From the NCBI RefSeq assembly GCF_900107035.1, contig NZ_FNOJ01000003.1:124001-188000 (forward strand): a stretch of DNA of 64,000 nt, in the 5' to 3' direction. Positions 54,073 to 62,421 of the stretch are shown here, piece after piece. A model generated the notes under the pieces. The model was not told the DNA's origin. It made no database searches and worked only from the letters and a program-made list of their open reading frames with translations. The position numbers and the translations under genes were made by a program. How positions within the stretch are numbered: the first letter of the stretch is position 1; each line of letters opens with the position of its first letter. This DNA comes from Alicyclobacillus hesperidum (lineage in GTDB: Bacteria; Bacillota; Bacilli; Alicyclobacillales; Alicyclobacillaceae).

Positions 54073-55275
54073 ATGGTTCTGAAGACGATCAATTTACAGC
54101 AACGAGCCGCAAACGAAGGTCGGCGGATTCTCGCTTGGTGGCGAGAAAACGCTCTCCGGACAGACGGATCATTCTACGGAAAGGTCACAAATGACTGCAT
54201 TCCAGACCCGAACGCCGATTTGGGCGTTATTCTCGCGACCCGTATTCTTTGGACGTTTTCTCGTGCCATCCATAGCGGTTTTGAAACGAGTATGGAAAAC
54301 CGTCAAGTTGCAGATCATCTATGGACTTTGTTCAAATCCGCATTCTGGGATACAAGCCATCTGGGCGTATTCTGGATGGTGAATGGTAACCAACAACCTG
54401 TTCAGAGACGCAAACACATTTATGCACAATCGTTTGCAATGTACGCGTGTGCCGAGTATTATGCCGCTTCAGGCAATCCAGAAGCTCTTTTGTACGCGCA
54501 GTTGATTTACGAATGTGTGGAACGCTTCGCTCGAGATTCTGTACACGGCGGATACTTCGAATCGTTCTCAGAGGATTGGAATCCGATACAGGATCAACTG
54601 GGTATTTCTGATCTCGCTGCGCCAAAATCGATGAATACACATTTGCACTTATTGGAGGCATATACGCGTTTATATCAGGTATGGCCAAATCCCGAACTGC
54701 GCTATCGCCTGCGCGAGTTACTCCAGGTGGTGATTACGCGCATTGTCCATCCCCAGACATTCCATTTTCAATTGTTCTTTGATGCTGATTGGCGGCCACT
54801 TTCCGACGTCATTTCCTATGGCCACGATATCGAAGGTTCTTGGTTGTTGTGTGAAGCGGCCGAGGCCTTAGGAGATAGGGATTGCATCGAATCGACGCGT
54901 GACTTGGCAGTACAAATGGTGAAGGCAACAATCGCAGAAGGCATTGATATGGATGGTGGATTGTTCAATGAAGGTCGTGCAGGTCGCGTGATCGATGATG
55001 ATAAACACTGGTGGCCTCAGGCGGAGGCTGCAGTGGGCCTGGTGAACGCCTATCAAATAACAGATGATCCTCAGTATCTAGACAAGAGTCAATTGGTCTG
55101 GGACTTTATTGAACAGTACATCGCGGACAAACAATACGGCGAATGGTTTTGGCTTGTCGATCGCGACGGGAACCCCGACATGACAAAATGGAAAGTAGAG
55201 CCATGGAAATGTCCGTATCACAACACGCGAGCCTGTATGGAACTGTGGCAGCGGCTCGCGGTAAAAGGAGAATGA
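54073..55275 (+). CDS. AGE-family epimerase, probable cellobiose/mannobiose 2-epimerase
   Basis: A 400-residue (alpha/alpha)6-barrel protein of the N-acylglucosamine 2-epimerase family. Residues typical of cellobiose 2-epimerases are present: the early Arg/His region [25 protein letters not shown] (catalytic His), [12 protein letters not shown] and [10 protein letters not shown] (second catalytic His). The next gene is a GH130 phosphorylase 4 bases downstream, the pairing known from mannan catabolism, where the epimerase converts beta-1,4-mannobiose to mannosyl-glucose. Cytosolic, no signal peptide. Confidence 0.88.
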   Translation: MVLKTINLQQRAANEGRRILAWWRENALRTDGSFYGKVTNDCIPDPNADLGVILATRILWTFSRAIHSGFETSMENRQVADHLWTLFKSAFWDTSHLGVFWMVNGNQQPVQRRKHIYAQSFAMYACAEYYAASGNPEALLYAQLIYECVERFARDSVHGGYFESFSEDWNPIQDQLGISDLAAPKSMNTHLHLLEAYTRLYQVWPNPELRYRLRELLQVVITRIVHPQTFHFQLFFDADWRPLSDVISYGHDIEGSWLLCEAAEALGDRDCIESTRDLAVQMVKATIAEGIDMDGGLFNEGRAGRVIDDDKHWWPQAEAAVGLVNAYQITDDPQYLDKSQLVWDFIEQYIADKQYGEWFWLVDRDGNPDMTKWKVEPWKCPYHNTRACMELWQRLAVKGE

Positions 55276-55279
55276 GCCC

Positions 55280-56458
55280 ATGTCGAATCGATACGACGAT
55301 CGCCGTGCATGGATTGAGCAAAATTATTTGGCGCTTTTAACGCGCCGTAACGAACCGATAGAACAAACGCATGGATGGTTCACCCGTTATCGCCATCCGG
55401 TGTTAACCGCAGATCATGTCCCCCTCACATGGCGTTTTGACATGAATTCTGAAACAAATCCGTTCTTTATGGAACGCTTGGCCGTGAACGCTGTCTTCAA
55501 TGCAGGTGCCATTCTGTGGAATGATCGATTTCTGCTCATCGCTCGGGTCGAAGGAGCGGATCGCAAATCGTTTTTTGCTATTGCAGAGAGTGAAAACGGT
55601 ATCGATCAGTTTCGCTTTTGGGATGAGCCCCTTGTCATTCCCCAGACAGACCTGCCAGATACAAACGTCTACGACATGCGTGTCGTTCAGCACGAAGATG
55701 GGTACATCTATGGACTGTTTTGCACGGAGCGGCGCGATCCGTCGGCACCTGCCAGCGATCAATCAGCGGCCGTCGCACAGTGCGGCATCGTACGCACAAA
55801 AGATTTGCGCACATGGGAGAGACTTCCCGACTTGGTGACACCGTCTCCGCAACAACGCAATGTTGTCTTACACCCGACGTTCGTCGATGGCAAGTACGCA
55901 TTCTACACACGCCCACAGGACGGTTTTATCGACGCGGGCAGTGGCGGTGGTATTGGTTTCGGCCTGGCAGATACGATGGAAGGTGCGGTGATCGATGTAG
56001 AACACATCGTTGATGATCGCATCTACCACACGATTAAGGAAGCCAAAAACGGACTTGGACCGGCACCCATTCGGACGTCGGAAGGGTGGCTGCATTTGGC
56101 TCATGGCGTGCGCAATACAGCCGCTGGCCTACGCTACGTACTCTACCTTTTCCTCACCGATCTTCACGATCCCAAACGCGTGATCGCGAGGCCAGGGGGA
56201 TATTTCCTCGCTCCTGTAGGCTCAGAACGCGTAGGTGATGTGTCAAACGTAGCATTTTGTAACGGATGGGTTGCAAAGGACGATGGAACGGTATTCATCT
56301 ACTACGCGTCGTCCGATACACGCATGCACGTGGCAACAAGCACCGTGTCACAGTTACTGGACTACGTGAAGAACACTCCCGAAGACGGATTGCGATCCGC
56401 CGAAAGTGTGAAGCAACGCTTGGTATTGATTAACAGAAATTTACACGTTACGCGCTGA
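55280..56458 (+). CDS. GH130 4-O-beta-D-mannosyl-D-glucose phosphorylase
   Basis: A 392-residue five-bladed beta-propeller phosphorylase of family GH130, subfamily 1 by length and context. Key parts are [20 protein letters not shown], the proton-donor Asp in [18 protein letters not shown], and [20 protein letters not shown]. It would split Man-beta-1,4-Glc with phosphate into mannose-1-phosphate and glucose. It follows the epimerase by 4 bases, and a terminator closes the two-gene unit. Confidence 0.9.
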   Translation: MSNRYDDRRAWIEQNYLALLTRRNEPIEQTHGWFTRYRHPVLTADHVPLTWRFDMNSETNPFFMERLAVNAVFNAGAILWNDRFLLIARVEGADRKSFFAIAESENGIDQFRFWDEPLVIPQTDLPDTNVYDMRVVQHEDGYIYGLFCTERRDPSAPASDQSAAVAQCGIVRTKDLRTWERLPDLVTPSPQQRNVVLHPTFVDGKYAFYTRPQDGFIDAGSGGGIGFGLADTMEGAVIDVEHIVDDRIYHTIKEAKNGLGPAPIRTSEGWLHLAHGVRNTAAGLRYVLYLFLTDLHDPKRVIARPGGYFLAPVGSERVGDVSNVAFCNGWVAKDDGTVFIYYASSDTRMHVATSTVSQLLDYVKNTPEDGLRSAESVKQRLVLINRNLHVTR

Positions 56459-56464
56459 ACACGC

Positions 56465-56506
56465 AAAAGCCTCCATCTGAACCTTATCTTCCAGATGGAG
56501 GCTTTT
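56465..56506. terminator. Bidirectional terminator between GH130 and GH113 genes
   Basis: AAAAGCCTCCATCTG (56465-56479) and CAGATGGAGGCTTTT (56492-56506) form a perfect 15-bp stem, with T-rich tails on both strands, between convergent genes. Confidence 0.92.
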
Positions 56507-56559
56507 AGAACGCCAATGATATTGAATTAAAAAGGTAGTCATGCTCAATATGGAAGGCA

Positions 56560-57519
56560 TCAAACATTTCGAAACTGAGGCCTTGCATAATAGCGTCGAA
56601 TCACATGTTCAGCGGGCTTGTGATAAAACCAATAATTCCGATTATACGCCGCTTCATCGTCTGCGTAGAGTGTCGCTGGCCAGTCCCACAACATGTACCC
56701 ATAAAACCACGGCTCATTGTCCAAAAGCGAAAACAACCTCTCGTAAAACATGACTTGTTCTTGCATGGACAAGGCACCTTTGTGTGACCAATCATTTGGT
56801 CGTTCAGCCGCACCCTCGACATTCATGCAGCCAACCTCCATGAAAAAGAACGGTTTGTTCACTTGCTGTGCAAATGTGCGCAATTCCTTTACCCTCTCAG
56901 GAAACGAAGACACAGGATAATATCCGCTCGACGAAACCATGTCTACAGCATCCCACCAACGAACATATTCTTCCTGATATTTATCGCAGTTGTACGTCAG
57001 TGTACCGTGATATACTTCTCTAACCTGCCCGATTAAGGTACGCCATTCCAGCTCTCGCTTGTCCGCCTGCACCATTTCACAGCCGACGCAAAACATCTCG
57101 CATCCAAGACGTTCTGCCAATTCCGCATAGTGTATAATGAATGTCCCATAGCTTTGGAACCATTCCGACCATGTGGGTTCCCCAGGCACGTCGTGATCGA
57201 AAAAACTGATATGTGCCCTCCAGGTGCCATTACGACAATTCACAACAGGTTTAAGACAAACTTTTAACCCTAAGTGATGAGCATATTCAATCGCAAACGA
57301 AACTTCTTCGTCCGTCACAACCGGTTCATCCCAATAATTTACCTCCACGCTTTGTGGCGTATCCTGCAAAGCCTGAAACGCAAGGGTTACCCAGTTCGCG
57401 CCCGTCTCTTTCAGTTTGATCAAGGAGCGCTTAGCTTCGTCTGTCATCCATGTTCCTCGAATTCCAACCCAACCCCACGTGATGCCACGGATAAACTCCA
57501 ATTTGGCTCCCCCATTCAC
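56560..57519 (-). CDS. GH113 endo-beta-1,4-mannanase
   Basis: A 319-residue (beta/alpha)8 glycoside hydrolase of family GH113, close in length to the founding A. acidocaldarius enzyme (about 320). It starts FIRGITWGWVGIRGTW; the acid/base Glu is expected in FCVGCEMVQ and the nucleophile Glu in FFFMEVGCM, with YGYMLWDWPATLY near the end. No signal peptide, so it should act in the cytosol on imported mannooligosaccharides. GTG 57519 is about 10 bases after AAGGA; TTG 57528 and TTG 57501 are alternatives. Last gene of the transporter unit. Confidence 0.9.
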   Translation of the reverse strand: MNGGAKLEFIRGITWGWVGIRGTWMTDEAKRSLIKLKETGANWVTLAFQALQDTPQSVEVNYWDEPVVTDEEVSFAIEYAHHLGLKVCLKPVVNCRNGTWRAHISFFDHDVPGEPTWSEWFQSYGTFIIHYAELAERLGCEMFCVGCEMVQADKRELEWRTLIGQVREVYHGTLTYNCDKYQEEYVRWWDAVDMVSSSGYYPVSSFPERVKELRTFAQQVNKPFFFMEVGCMNVEGAAERPNDWSHKGALSMQEQVMFYERLFSLLDNEPWFYGYMLWDWPATLYADDEAAYNRNYWFYHKPAEHVIRRYYARPQFRNV

Positions 57520-57535
57520 ATGACGCAAATTCCTT

Positions 57536-58372
57536 CTACTCGCGAACCGCTCCGTTGACGATACCAGCGAAGATATAACGCTGCAGAAAAAGGTAAATCA
57601 GCAATAACGGAATCGCAATGATAACCGATGCAGCCATAATCAAGTTCCACTGTGCGGAGTAAGGACCTTCAAACCGCAGAAGCGCGGTCGAGACGACGCC
57701 TAAGTTGGTTGAAGGCATGTAGAGATATGGCGAATAAAGATCATTGTAGATAGCAATCGTCTGCAGTATCGCAACAGTAGCGCTAGCAGGAGCTAACAGA
57801 GGAAAAATGATAGAACGATAGATGCGAAAGTAGGATGCCCCATCCAACATTGCGCTTTCATCAAGCGAAACGGGAATCCTTTTTACAAATTGCATATAAA
57901 TATAGATTTGAACGACGTTGGTTCCTAAATAAAGAAGAACCATAGCATATCTCGTATCGAACAACCCAACATTCTTGATTATGCCAAAGATAGCGACTTG
58001 AACGGTCATGGTGGGAATAAACATGGCAACAAGATACGCCCCCATGATGACTCGTTTGAATGGAAAGTTAAACCGCCCTAACACATACGCTACCATCGTT
58101 CCAAAAACAATATTGCCGACAACGGCCAACACGATGATAAAGAAGGTGTTGAGAAATGCGGATCCCAAAGTCCCACCCGTCCATGCGGTAACGTAGTTTT
58201 GCCAATCAGGGTGTGCCGGGGGTTGTAATGGGCTGAGCCGATTCATATCCGCATTACTTTTTAACGAATTGACGACAGCAATATATAATGGAAAGACAAC
58301 GACAATCACACCAATGGTCAGGACCATATACTTGGCAATACTTCCTGTGAGCTTGGTCATTTTGGTCGTCAT
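57536..58372 (-). CDS. ABC sugar transporter permease (MalG type), mannan locus
   Basis: A 278-residue CUT1 permease with six membrane segments. The EAA loop is DESAMLDGASYFRIYRSIIFP. Start overlaps the upstream permease by four bases. GH113 follows after 16 bases. No ATPase gene is present, so a shared ATPase is expected. Confidence 0.93.
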   Translation of the reverse strand: MTTKMTKLTGSIAKYMVLTIGVIVVVFPLYIAVVNSLKSNADMNRLSPLQPPAHPDWQNYVTAWTGGTLGSAFLNTFFIIVLAVVGNIVFGTMVAYVLGRFNFPFKRVIMGAYLVAMFIPTMTVQVAIFGIIKNVGLFDTRYAMVLLYLGTNVVQIYIYMQFVKRIPVSLDESAMLDGASYFRIYRSIIFPLLAPASATVAILQTIAIYNDLYSPYLYMPSTNLGVVSTALLRFEGPYSAQWNLIMAASVIIAIPLLLIYLFLQRYIFAGIVNGAVRE

Positions 58373-59253
58373 ACGACATCGTCACCTCCACCGACGATTT
58401 TGCGCTGAATACTAATAACCAGTACGACAATGACCAAGAGTACAATAGCCATCGCAGAGGCAAGTCCGTAATTATTAAACACAAACGCGACATTCATCGT
58501 CTGAGTTAAAAAGGTTGCTGCAGCCGGCGCAGAGTTTGTCATGATAAATGGGATATTAAACGCTTCAAGTGCTCCCGAGACGGTCAGTAACAGGTTAACT
58601 TGGATGATTGCCCTCAAGTTTGGCAAGGTCACATACCAAAGTGTCTGCCACGCCGAAGCTCCATCCAAAAGAGCTGCCTCGTACATGTCCTCTGGGATGG
58701 ATTGTATGGCTGCGAGATAAATCACCATATTGAACGGAAAGTATTCCCACAGCGAAACAAAGGCCAACGCCCAGTTAATCACATGGTTATTGCCAATCCA
58801 GTCGGTCGCCAGTGCTCCAAGGCCTACCACGCGCAAAATCGTATTGATAGCCCCATTATCCTGGTACATAAATTGGAATATATATACAACAGCTACTGCG
58901 TTTAGCATATACGGAATAAACAAAATAGAACGAAATCCGTTGCGGATTTTTACTTTTTTACTCAGTAGCAATGCAAACCCCAACGCAATGACGTTTTGGA
59001 CAAGCCCACCAATGAAATAGCTAAAATTATGAATAAACACCCCAAACAAGGCTGGATTCCTAAAAATTTCAATATAATTATGCAACCCAACCCAAGGATA
59101 GGAGGTCGTGAGTCCATTCCAGGATGTGAAGCTATAGAGAACCAATTTAATTGCTGGGTATAGTGAAAAAGTCACGAGTAGAGCTAGTGGAACGATCAAG
59201 AAACCCAAAATCAAAAACATGCGCTGGGCTTTGTAACTGATGTGAAAATTCAC
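58369..59253 (-). CDS. ABC sugar transporter permease (MalF type), mannan locus
   Basis: A 294-residue CUT1 permease, six membrane segments, EAA loop YEAALLDGASAWQTLWYVTLP. GTG start at 59253 behind GGGGAGAG. Separated from the binding-protein gene by a perfect hairpin. Confidence 0.93.
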   Translation of the reverse strand: MNFHISYKAQRMFLILGFLIVPLALLVTFSLYPAIKLVLYSFTSWNGLTTSYPWVGLHNYIEIFRNPALFGVFIHNFSYFIGGLVQNVIALGFALLLSKKVKIRNGFRSILFIPYMLNAVAVVYIFQFMYQDNGAINTILRVVGLGALATDWIGNNHVINWALAFVSLWEYFPFNMVIYLAAIQSIPEDMYEAALLDGASAWQTLWYVTLPNLRAIIQVNLLLTVSGALEAFNIPFIMTNSAPAAATFLTQTMNVAFVFNNYGLASAMAIVLLVIVVLVISIQRKIVGGGDDVV

Positions 59254-59275
59254 ATTGATTCACTCTCCCCAATTC

Positions 59276-59317
59276 TTTCAGCATTCAATCCCAACCAAAG
59301 GGGATTGAATGCTGAAA
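59276..59317 (-). terminator. Perfect 17-bp hairpin between binding protein and permeases
   Basis: TTTCAGCATTCAATCCC (59276-59292) and GGGATTGAATGCTGAAA (59301-59317) form an uninterrupted stem with an 8-base loop. No T run on the minus strand, so likely an mRNA-stabilising or partial stop element giving more binding protein than permease. Confidence 0.75.
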
Positions 59318-59330
59318 GCTATCCATCACA

Positions 59331-60611
59331 TCATTGTCCCGACAATGAGGCAGCATTTTCCCATTGCTGGTTCAACTGTTGCAAGGCGGATGTGAAATTT
59401 GGTGCATTCAGTACCGTTTGCACTGCACCGCCTCCATTGATATCGATTTGCGACGTGTTTTCCAATTGCGTTAACGCGGTCGTGCTCGGAACGCCTTGAA
59501 CCACTTTAGCCTGTGCGTATAACTGTTGAATTTGAGGCACATTTGACTTCATACCTTTGACAGGAGGAAGACCTCCGGCATAGTTCGGATACCCCGAATC
59601 AAGCACCATCCATTTGACCAATTCCTCGGCTGCCGGAATGTTTTTGCTGTGCTTGTTAACGGCTAACTCCCAGTCCGGTGTCATGATCGCAAGAGGTTTT
59701 CCTTGATTTGTCGCAGGAAACGGGAAGAAGCCTACGTTTGAACTGGTCGTCCCAGCTGAGACAATTTGCGGAATGGCCCACTGCCCTAAATACATCATGG
59801 CAACCTTGCCCTGAGCCTCCAGCGTCTTCGAATTCGCCCAGTTCGTATTCTTCCAATCAGGCTCTGCCCAACCGTTTTTCACGATGGTATCGACGATATT
59901 CAACGCCCGTCCCATAGGTGAGTTCGGAGTAAACGGAGCTTTGCTTTGAACCATGGTGTTGAGATAATTAGGATTGCCTGCGATCACATTAGGAAGCGTG
60001 TCAGTCCAATTGGCAAGTGGCCACTTATCCGTGTAATTAAGTGCGATAGGAATAATTCCGTGTTTTTTCAATTTTGCACAATCCGCATAGAACGCGTTCA
60101 ATGTTGTCGGCGGGGAAGTGATTCCAGCTTTTTTAAATGCCGCCTTGTTGTATACAATGCCATTCACATCGCCAAACGTCGGTATCCCGTAAACATGCCC
60201 ACCATAGGATTGGAAATCCTTAAAATATATCTTATTATCCAATCCCAAAGTATCGAGAGGCACAAAGAATTGTGGTAATTCATTTGGGGTGATGTTAGGC
60301 AAGATTAACATCACGTCCGGATATGTCCCACCATTCATCTGAGCCTGCACCGTGCTATTATCTACGAATGTCTGCCACTTCACGGTGATTCCAGGATGTG
60401 TTTTTTCGAAGGCCTGAGCATATTTCTTCAGCATGCCATTCGCCTGCATATCCGTTCGATTCGTTAAGACGGTGATCGTTTTGACGGCTTGCGACGCCGC
60501 ACCCGTTTGGCTCGTGTTATTTGCCGATGCGCCAGCATTCTGAGTTCCACACCCCGCCAAGACCAAAGCGCTTACACCTGTAATGGAGGCTACTGCAACC
60601 CACTTTTTCAC
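59331..60611 (-). CDS. ABC sugar-binding lipoprotein, mannan locus
   Basis: A 426-residue family 1 solute-binding protein. The signal KKWVAVASITGVSALVLAGC ends in the lipobox LVLAGC, followed by an Asn/Ser/Ala linker. The body has KYAQAFEKTHPGITVKW, VYGIPTFGDVNGIVYNK and GKVAMMYLGQWAIPQI. GTG 60611 is 8 bases after GGGGGATC. The ligand is inferred to be mannooligosaccharide from the flanking GH113, epimerase and GH130 genes. Confidence 0.92.
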   Translation of the reverse strand: MKKWVAVASITGVSALVLAGCGTQNAGASANNTSQTGAASQAVKTITVLTNRTDMQANGMLKKYAQAFEKTHPGITVKWQTFVDNSTVQAQMNGGTYPDVMLILPNITPNELPQFFVPLDTLGLDNKIYFKDFQSYGGHVYGIPTFGDVNGIVYNKAAFKKAGITSPPTTLNAFYADCAKLKKHGIIPIALNYTDKWPLANWTDTLPNVIAGNPNYLNTMVQSKAPFTPNSPMGRALNIVDTIVKNGWAEPDWKNTNWANSKTLEAQGKVAMMYLGQWAIPQIVSAGTTSSNVGFFPFPATNQGKPLAIMTPDWELAVNKHSKNIPAAEELVKWMVLDSGYPNYAGGLPPVKGMKSNVPQIQQLYAQAKVVQGVPSTTALTQLENTSQIDINGGGAVQTVLNAPNFTSALQQLNQQWENAASLSGQ

Positions 60612-60692
60612 TTCAAGATCCCCCTTCTCATTCTCACAATAAAGCACGTCGGTTCGGTCCACCGCACATCACGCAACACCGAAGACCTAACT

Positions 60693-60745
60693 TTAGGATA
60701 ACAAAAAGTATGTTGTTTGCAAATAACTAAATATCGTTATCCAAC
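60693..60745. promoter_or_regulatory. Operators and promoter of the mannan transporter unit
   Basis: On the minus strand GTTATCCTAA (60702-60693) overlaps a candidate -10 (TATCCT), with TTGCAA 16 bases upstream as -35. A second site, GTTATCCAAC on the plus strand, is at 60736-60745. Both match the motif found over the epimerase promoter 6.6 kb away, placing both units under one regulator. Confidence 0.65.
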
Positions 60746-60940
60746 CGAAATGAGGCAATATTTTTGTTTCGTATATTTTATTAGGTTTTCGGAAACGGTG
60801 AAATGAAATGCGGATGTATAAGGTGTGAAAGGTACACTTAAAGGTCATAACCGAATGAAAAATATCAATATCTATGTTGAAATATGGAGCCTGCTCATCT
60901 CAACACATGCGATGTAGGTTCCAACCCGTTTGGTTCATTC

Positions 60941-60951
60941 GTTATCCTAAC
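60941..60951. promoter_or_regulatory. Isolated copy of the mannan operator motif
   Basis: GTTATCCTAAC, here inside the larger dyad TCGTTA-TCC-TAACGA. It lies about 330 bases upstream of the binding-protein start and 90 bases past the 3' end of the AraC-type gene. No promoter or gene next to it was recognised. Distal looping site or chance. Confidence 0.5.
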
Positions 60952-60979
60952 GAATGAGGAAGGTTGTATGTACAATAAA

Positions 60980-61018
60980 TTGGCCTGCCAGAGAGCGTTT
61001 TCACTCTTGGCAGGCCAA
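60980..61018 (-). terminator. Terminator of the AraC-type regulator gene
   Basis: TTGGCCTGCCA (60980-60990) and TGGCAGGCCAA (61008-61018) form a perfect 11-bp stem 24 bases downstream of the stop codon; the following T content is modest. Confidence 0.7.
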
Positions 61019-61042
61019 TGGTATAAAGCATATGTGATTCAA

Positions 61043-62248
61043 TTATTCCGATTCGTGAATACCAAGCGACTGACGCACGGCGCGATCTCGAAATGCCTTC
61101 GGCGTCAATCCCACTTGTCGTTTGAACAACTTATTGAAGTATGTGGGATCCGGATAGCCAACATGAGCTCCAACTTCGTAAGCTTTGAGATGAAAATCAT
61201 GTAGAAGCATATCTTTTGCCTTATTCAAACGAGTCTGAACAATGAATTCGCGAATCGTCATGCCAGTCTCGCTCTTAAATCGCTTACTTAAATAGCTCGG
61301 ACTCAAGAATACGCGAGCCGCCAATGACGCAACGTCGAGATCCGAATCGTAGTTCGACTCAATCACCTGAATGACCTGCCCGATTTGCGCACTGTGTGCC
61401 GACGTGAGCGCCTCTTCGCGACCCATGATGACCATCAAGGACTGTTTCAGCCGATCGCGCCAGTCCCACCACTTCGGGCATTGTTTGGCTACGTACTGAA
61501 GCCACTGGCGCGTCGAAAGCGGCAACTGCACCAGCCTGTCGCGCCCGCTGCCAGCCTTCAGTCCAACCGCCGCCAAAAGTACCTGCGAGGACAATTCGGC
61601 CACGTCCTCAATGCGGTAGTTATGCTCCACAATCTGATTAAAGACCTGGTCGATCACGGCGGCGGCGCCTTCGTAACCGCGATCGTCCAAGGCTGTGATT
61701 ATGCGGCTCAAAAAGCGCATGCGATCCTCGTCGGAAATGGCAACGAGTTCGCGGTCCAATCGGGAAAACACATGGTCCTGATAGATATTCAAGTGACAGG
61801 CGGACGTCGACTCGAGTACTGCGGTCCACCAACGGCGCACATCAGTGTCGATGAACGTCCGACTGACACCAACTAGCGATCTTTCTGAAGCGAGGCGAGC
61901 AATGCCGGCTTCGAACGATCCCATCGCACGCTCGGGCGAAAACGCGGCAAACGTAATGATATAGGTGTTGGCATCACATGTTAGCACATGGATGCATTCA
62001 AACCCCCCCGCCTGCATCTGTGTCAAAAACGGATAAATGGGAACGACCTGAGAACTTCGTATGGTGCACAACAAGAGTTCTTTTCGCTCGTGAACTCGTT
62101 CGAGAAGTTTGCCCACTTCCATAAAGTTGACTTCAATCGGCTTTTGTTGCAAGACATCCCATGAAGTCATTGGCCAAGCTGGCCCTTGTTCGACAAACGC
62201 ATGAAACACTGGTTGGCCCATTATATTTGTCTGCACACTTAAGCTCAC
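61043..62248 (-). CDS. AraC-family transcriptional regulator
   Basis: About 401 residues. The C-terminal AraC DNA-binding domain (last 100 residues) has two helix-turn-helix units: DVASLAARVFLSPSYLSKRF and KAYEVGAHVGYPDPTYFNKL. The long N-terminal region (about 1-290) is not a response-regulator receiver; it resembles the ligand/sensor part of YesN-like regulators only loosely. GTG 62248 follows GGAGGG; a TTG at 62320 would add 24 residues without ribosome site. It sits beside the mannan transporter unit and is a candidate second regulator. Confidence 0.85.
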   Translation of the reverse strand: MSLSVQTNIMGQPVFHAFVEQGPAWPMTSWDVLQQKPIEVNFMEVGKLLERVHERKELLLCTIRSSQVVPIYPFLTQMQAGGFECIHVLTCDANTYIITFAAFSPERAMGSFEAGIARLASERSLVGVSRTFIDTDVRRWWTAVLESTSACHLNIYQDHVFSRLDRELVAISDEDRMRFLSRIITALDDRGYEGAAAVIDQVFNQIVEHNYRIEDVAELSSQVLLAAVGLKAGSGRDRLVQLPLSTRQWLQYVAKQCPKWWDWRDRLKQSLMVIMGREEALTSAHSAQIGQVIQVIESNYDSDLDVASLAARVFLSPSYLSKRFKSETGMTIREFIVQTRLNKAKDMLLHDFHLKAYEVGAHVGYPDPTYFNKLFKRQVGLTPKAFRDRAVRQSLGIHESE

Positions 62249-62278
62249 GGTAGCCCTCCCCCCGCGCCCCACGAGGAA

Positions 62279-62292
62279 TGAAAACGGTTTCT
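62279..62292. promoter_or_regulatory. cre-like (CcpA) site upstream of the AraC-type gene
   Basis: TGAAAACGGTTTCT matches the cre consensus TGWAANCGNTNWCA at 13 of 14 positions, about 31 bases before the start codon. It would allow glucose repression of the regulator. Confidence 0.5.
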
Positions 62293-62421
62293 CAAAATCA
62301 TTATAAAGAATAACATGCAAGACAGGGAGACGTATTGTATACCATTATTGTCTTTTTTGATTTTTGTTTTCGAAACTAAACAAATGATGTCCAGCTAAAA
62401 AACGAAAGTGGACGAGTACCC

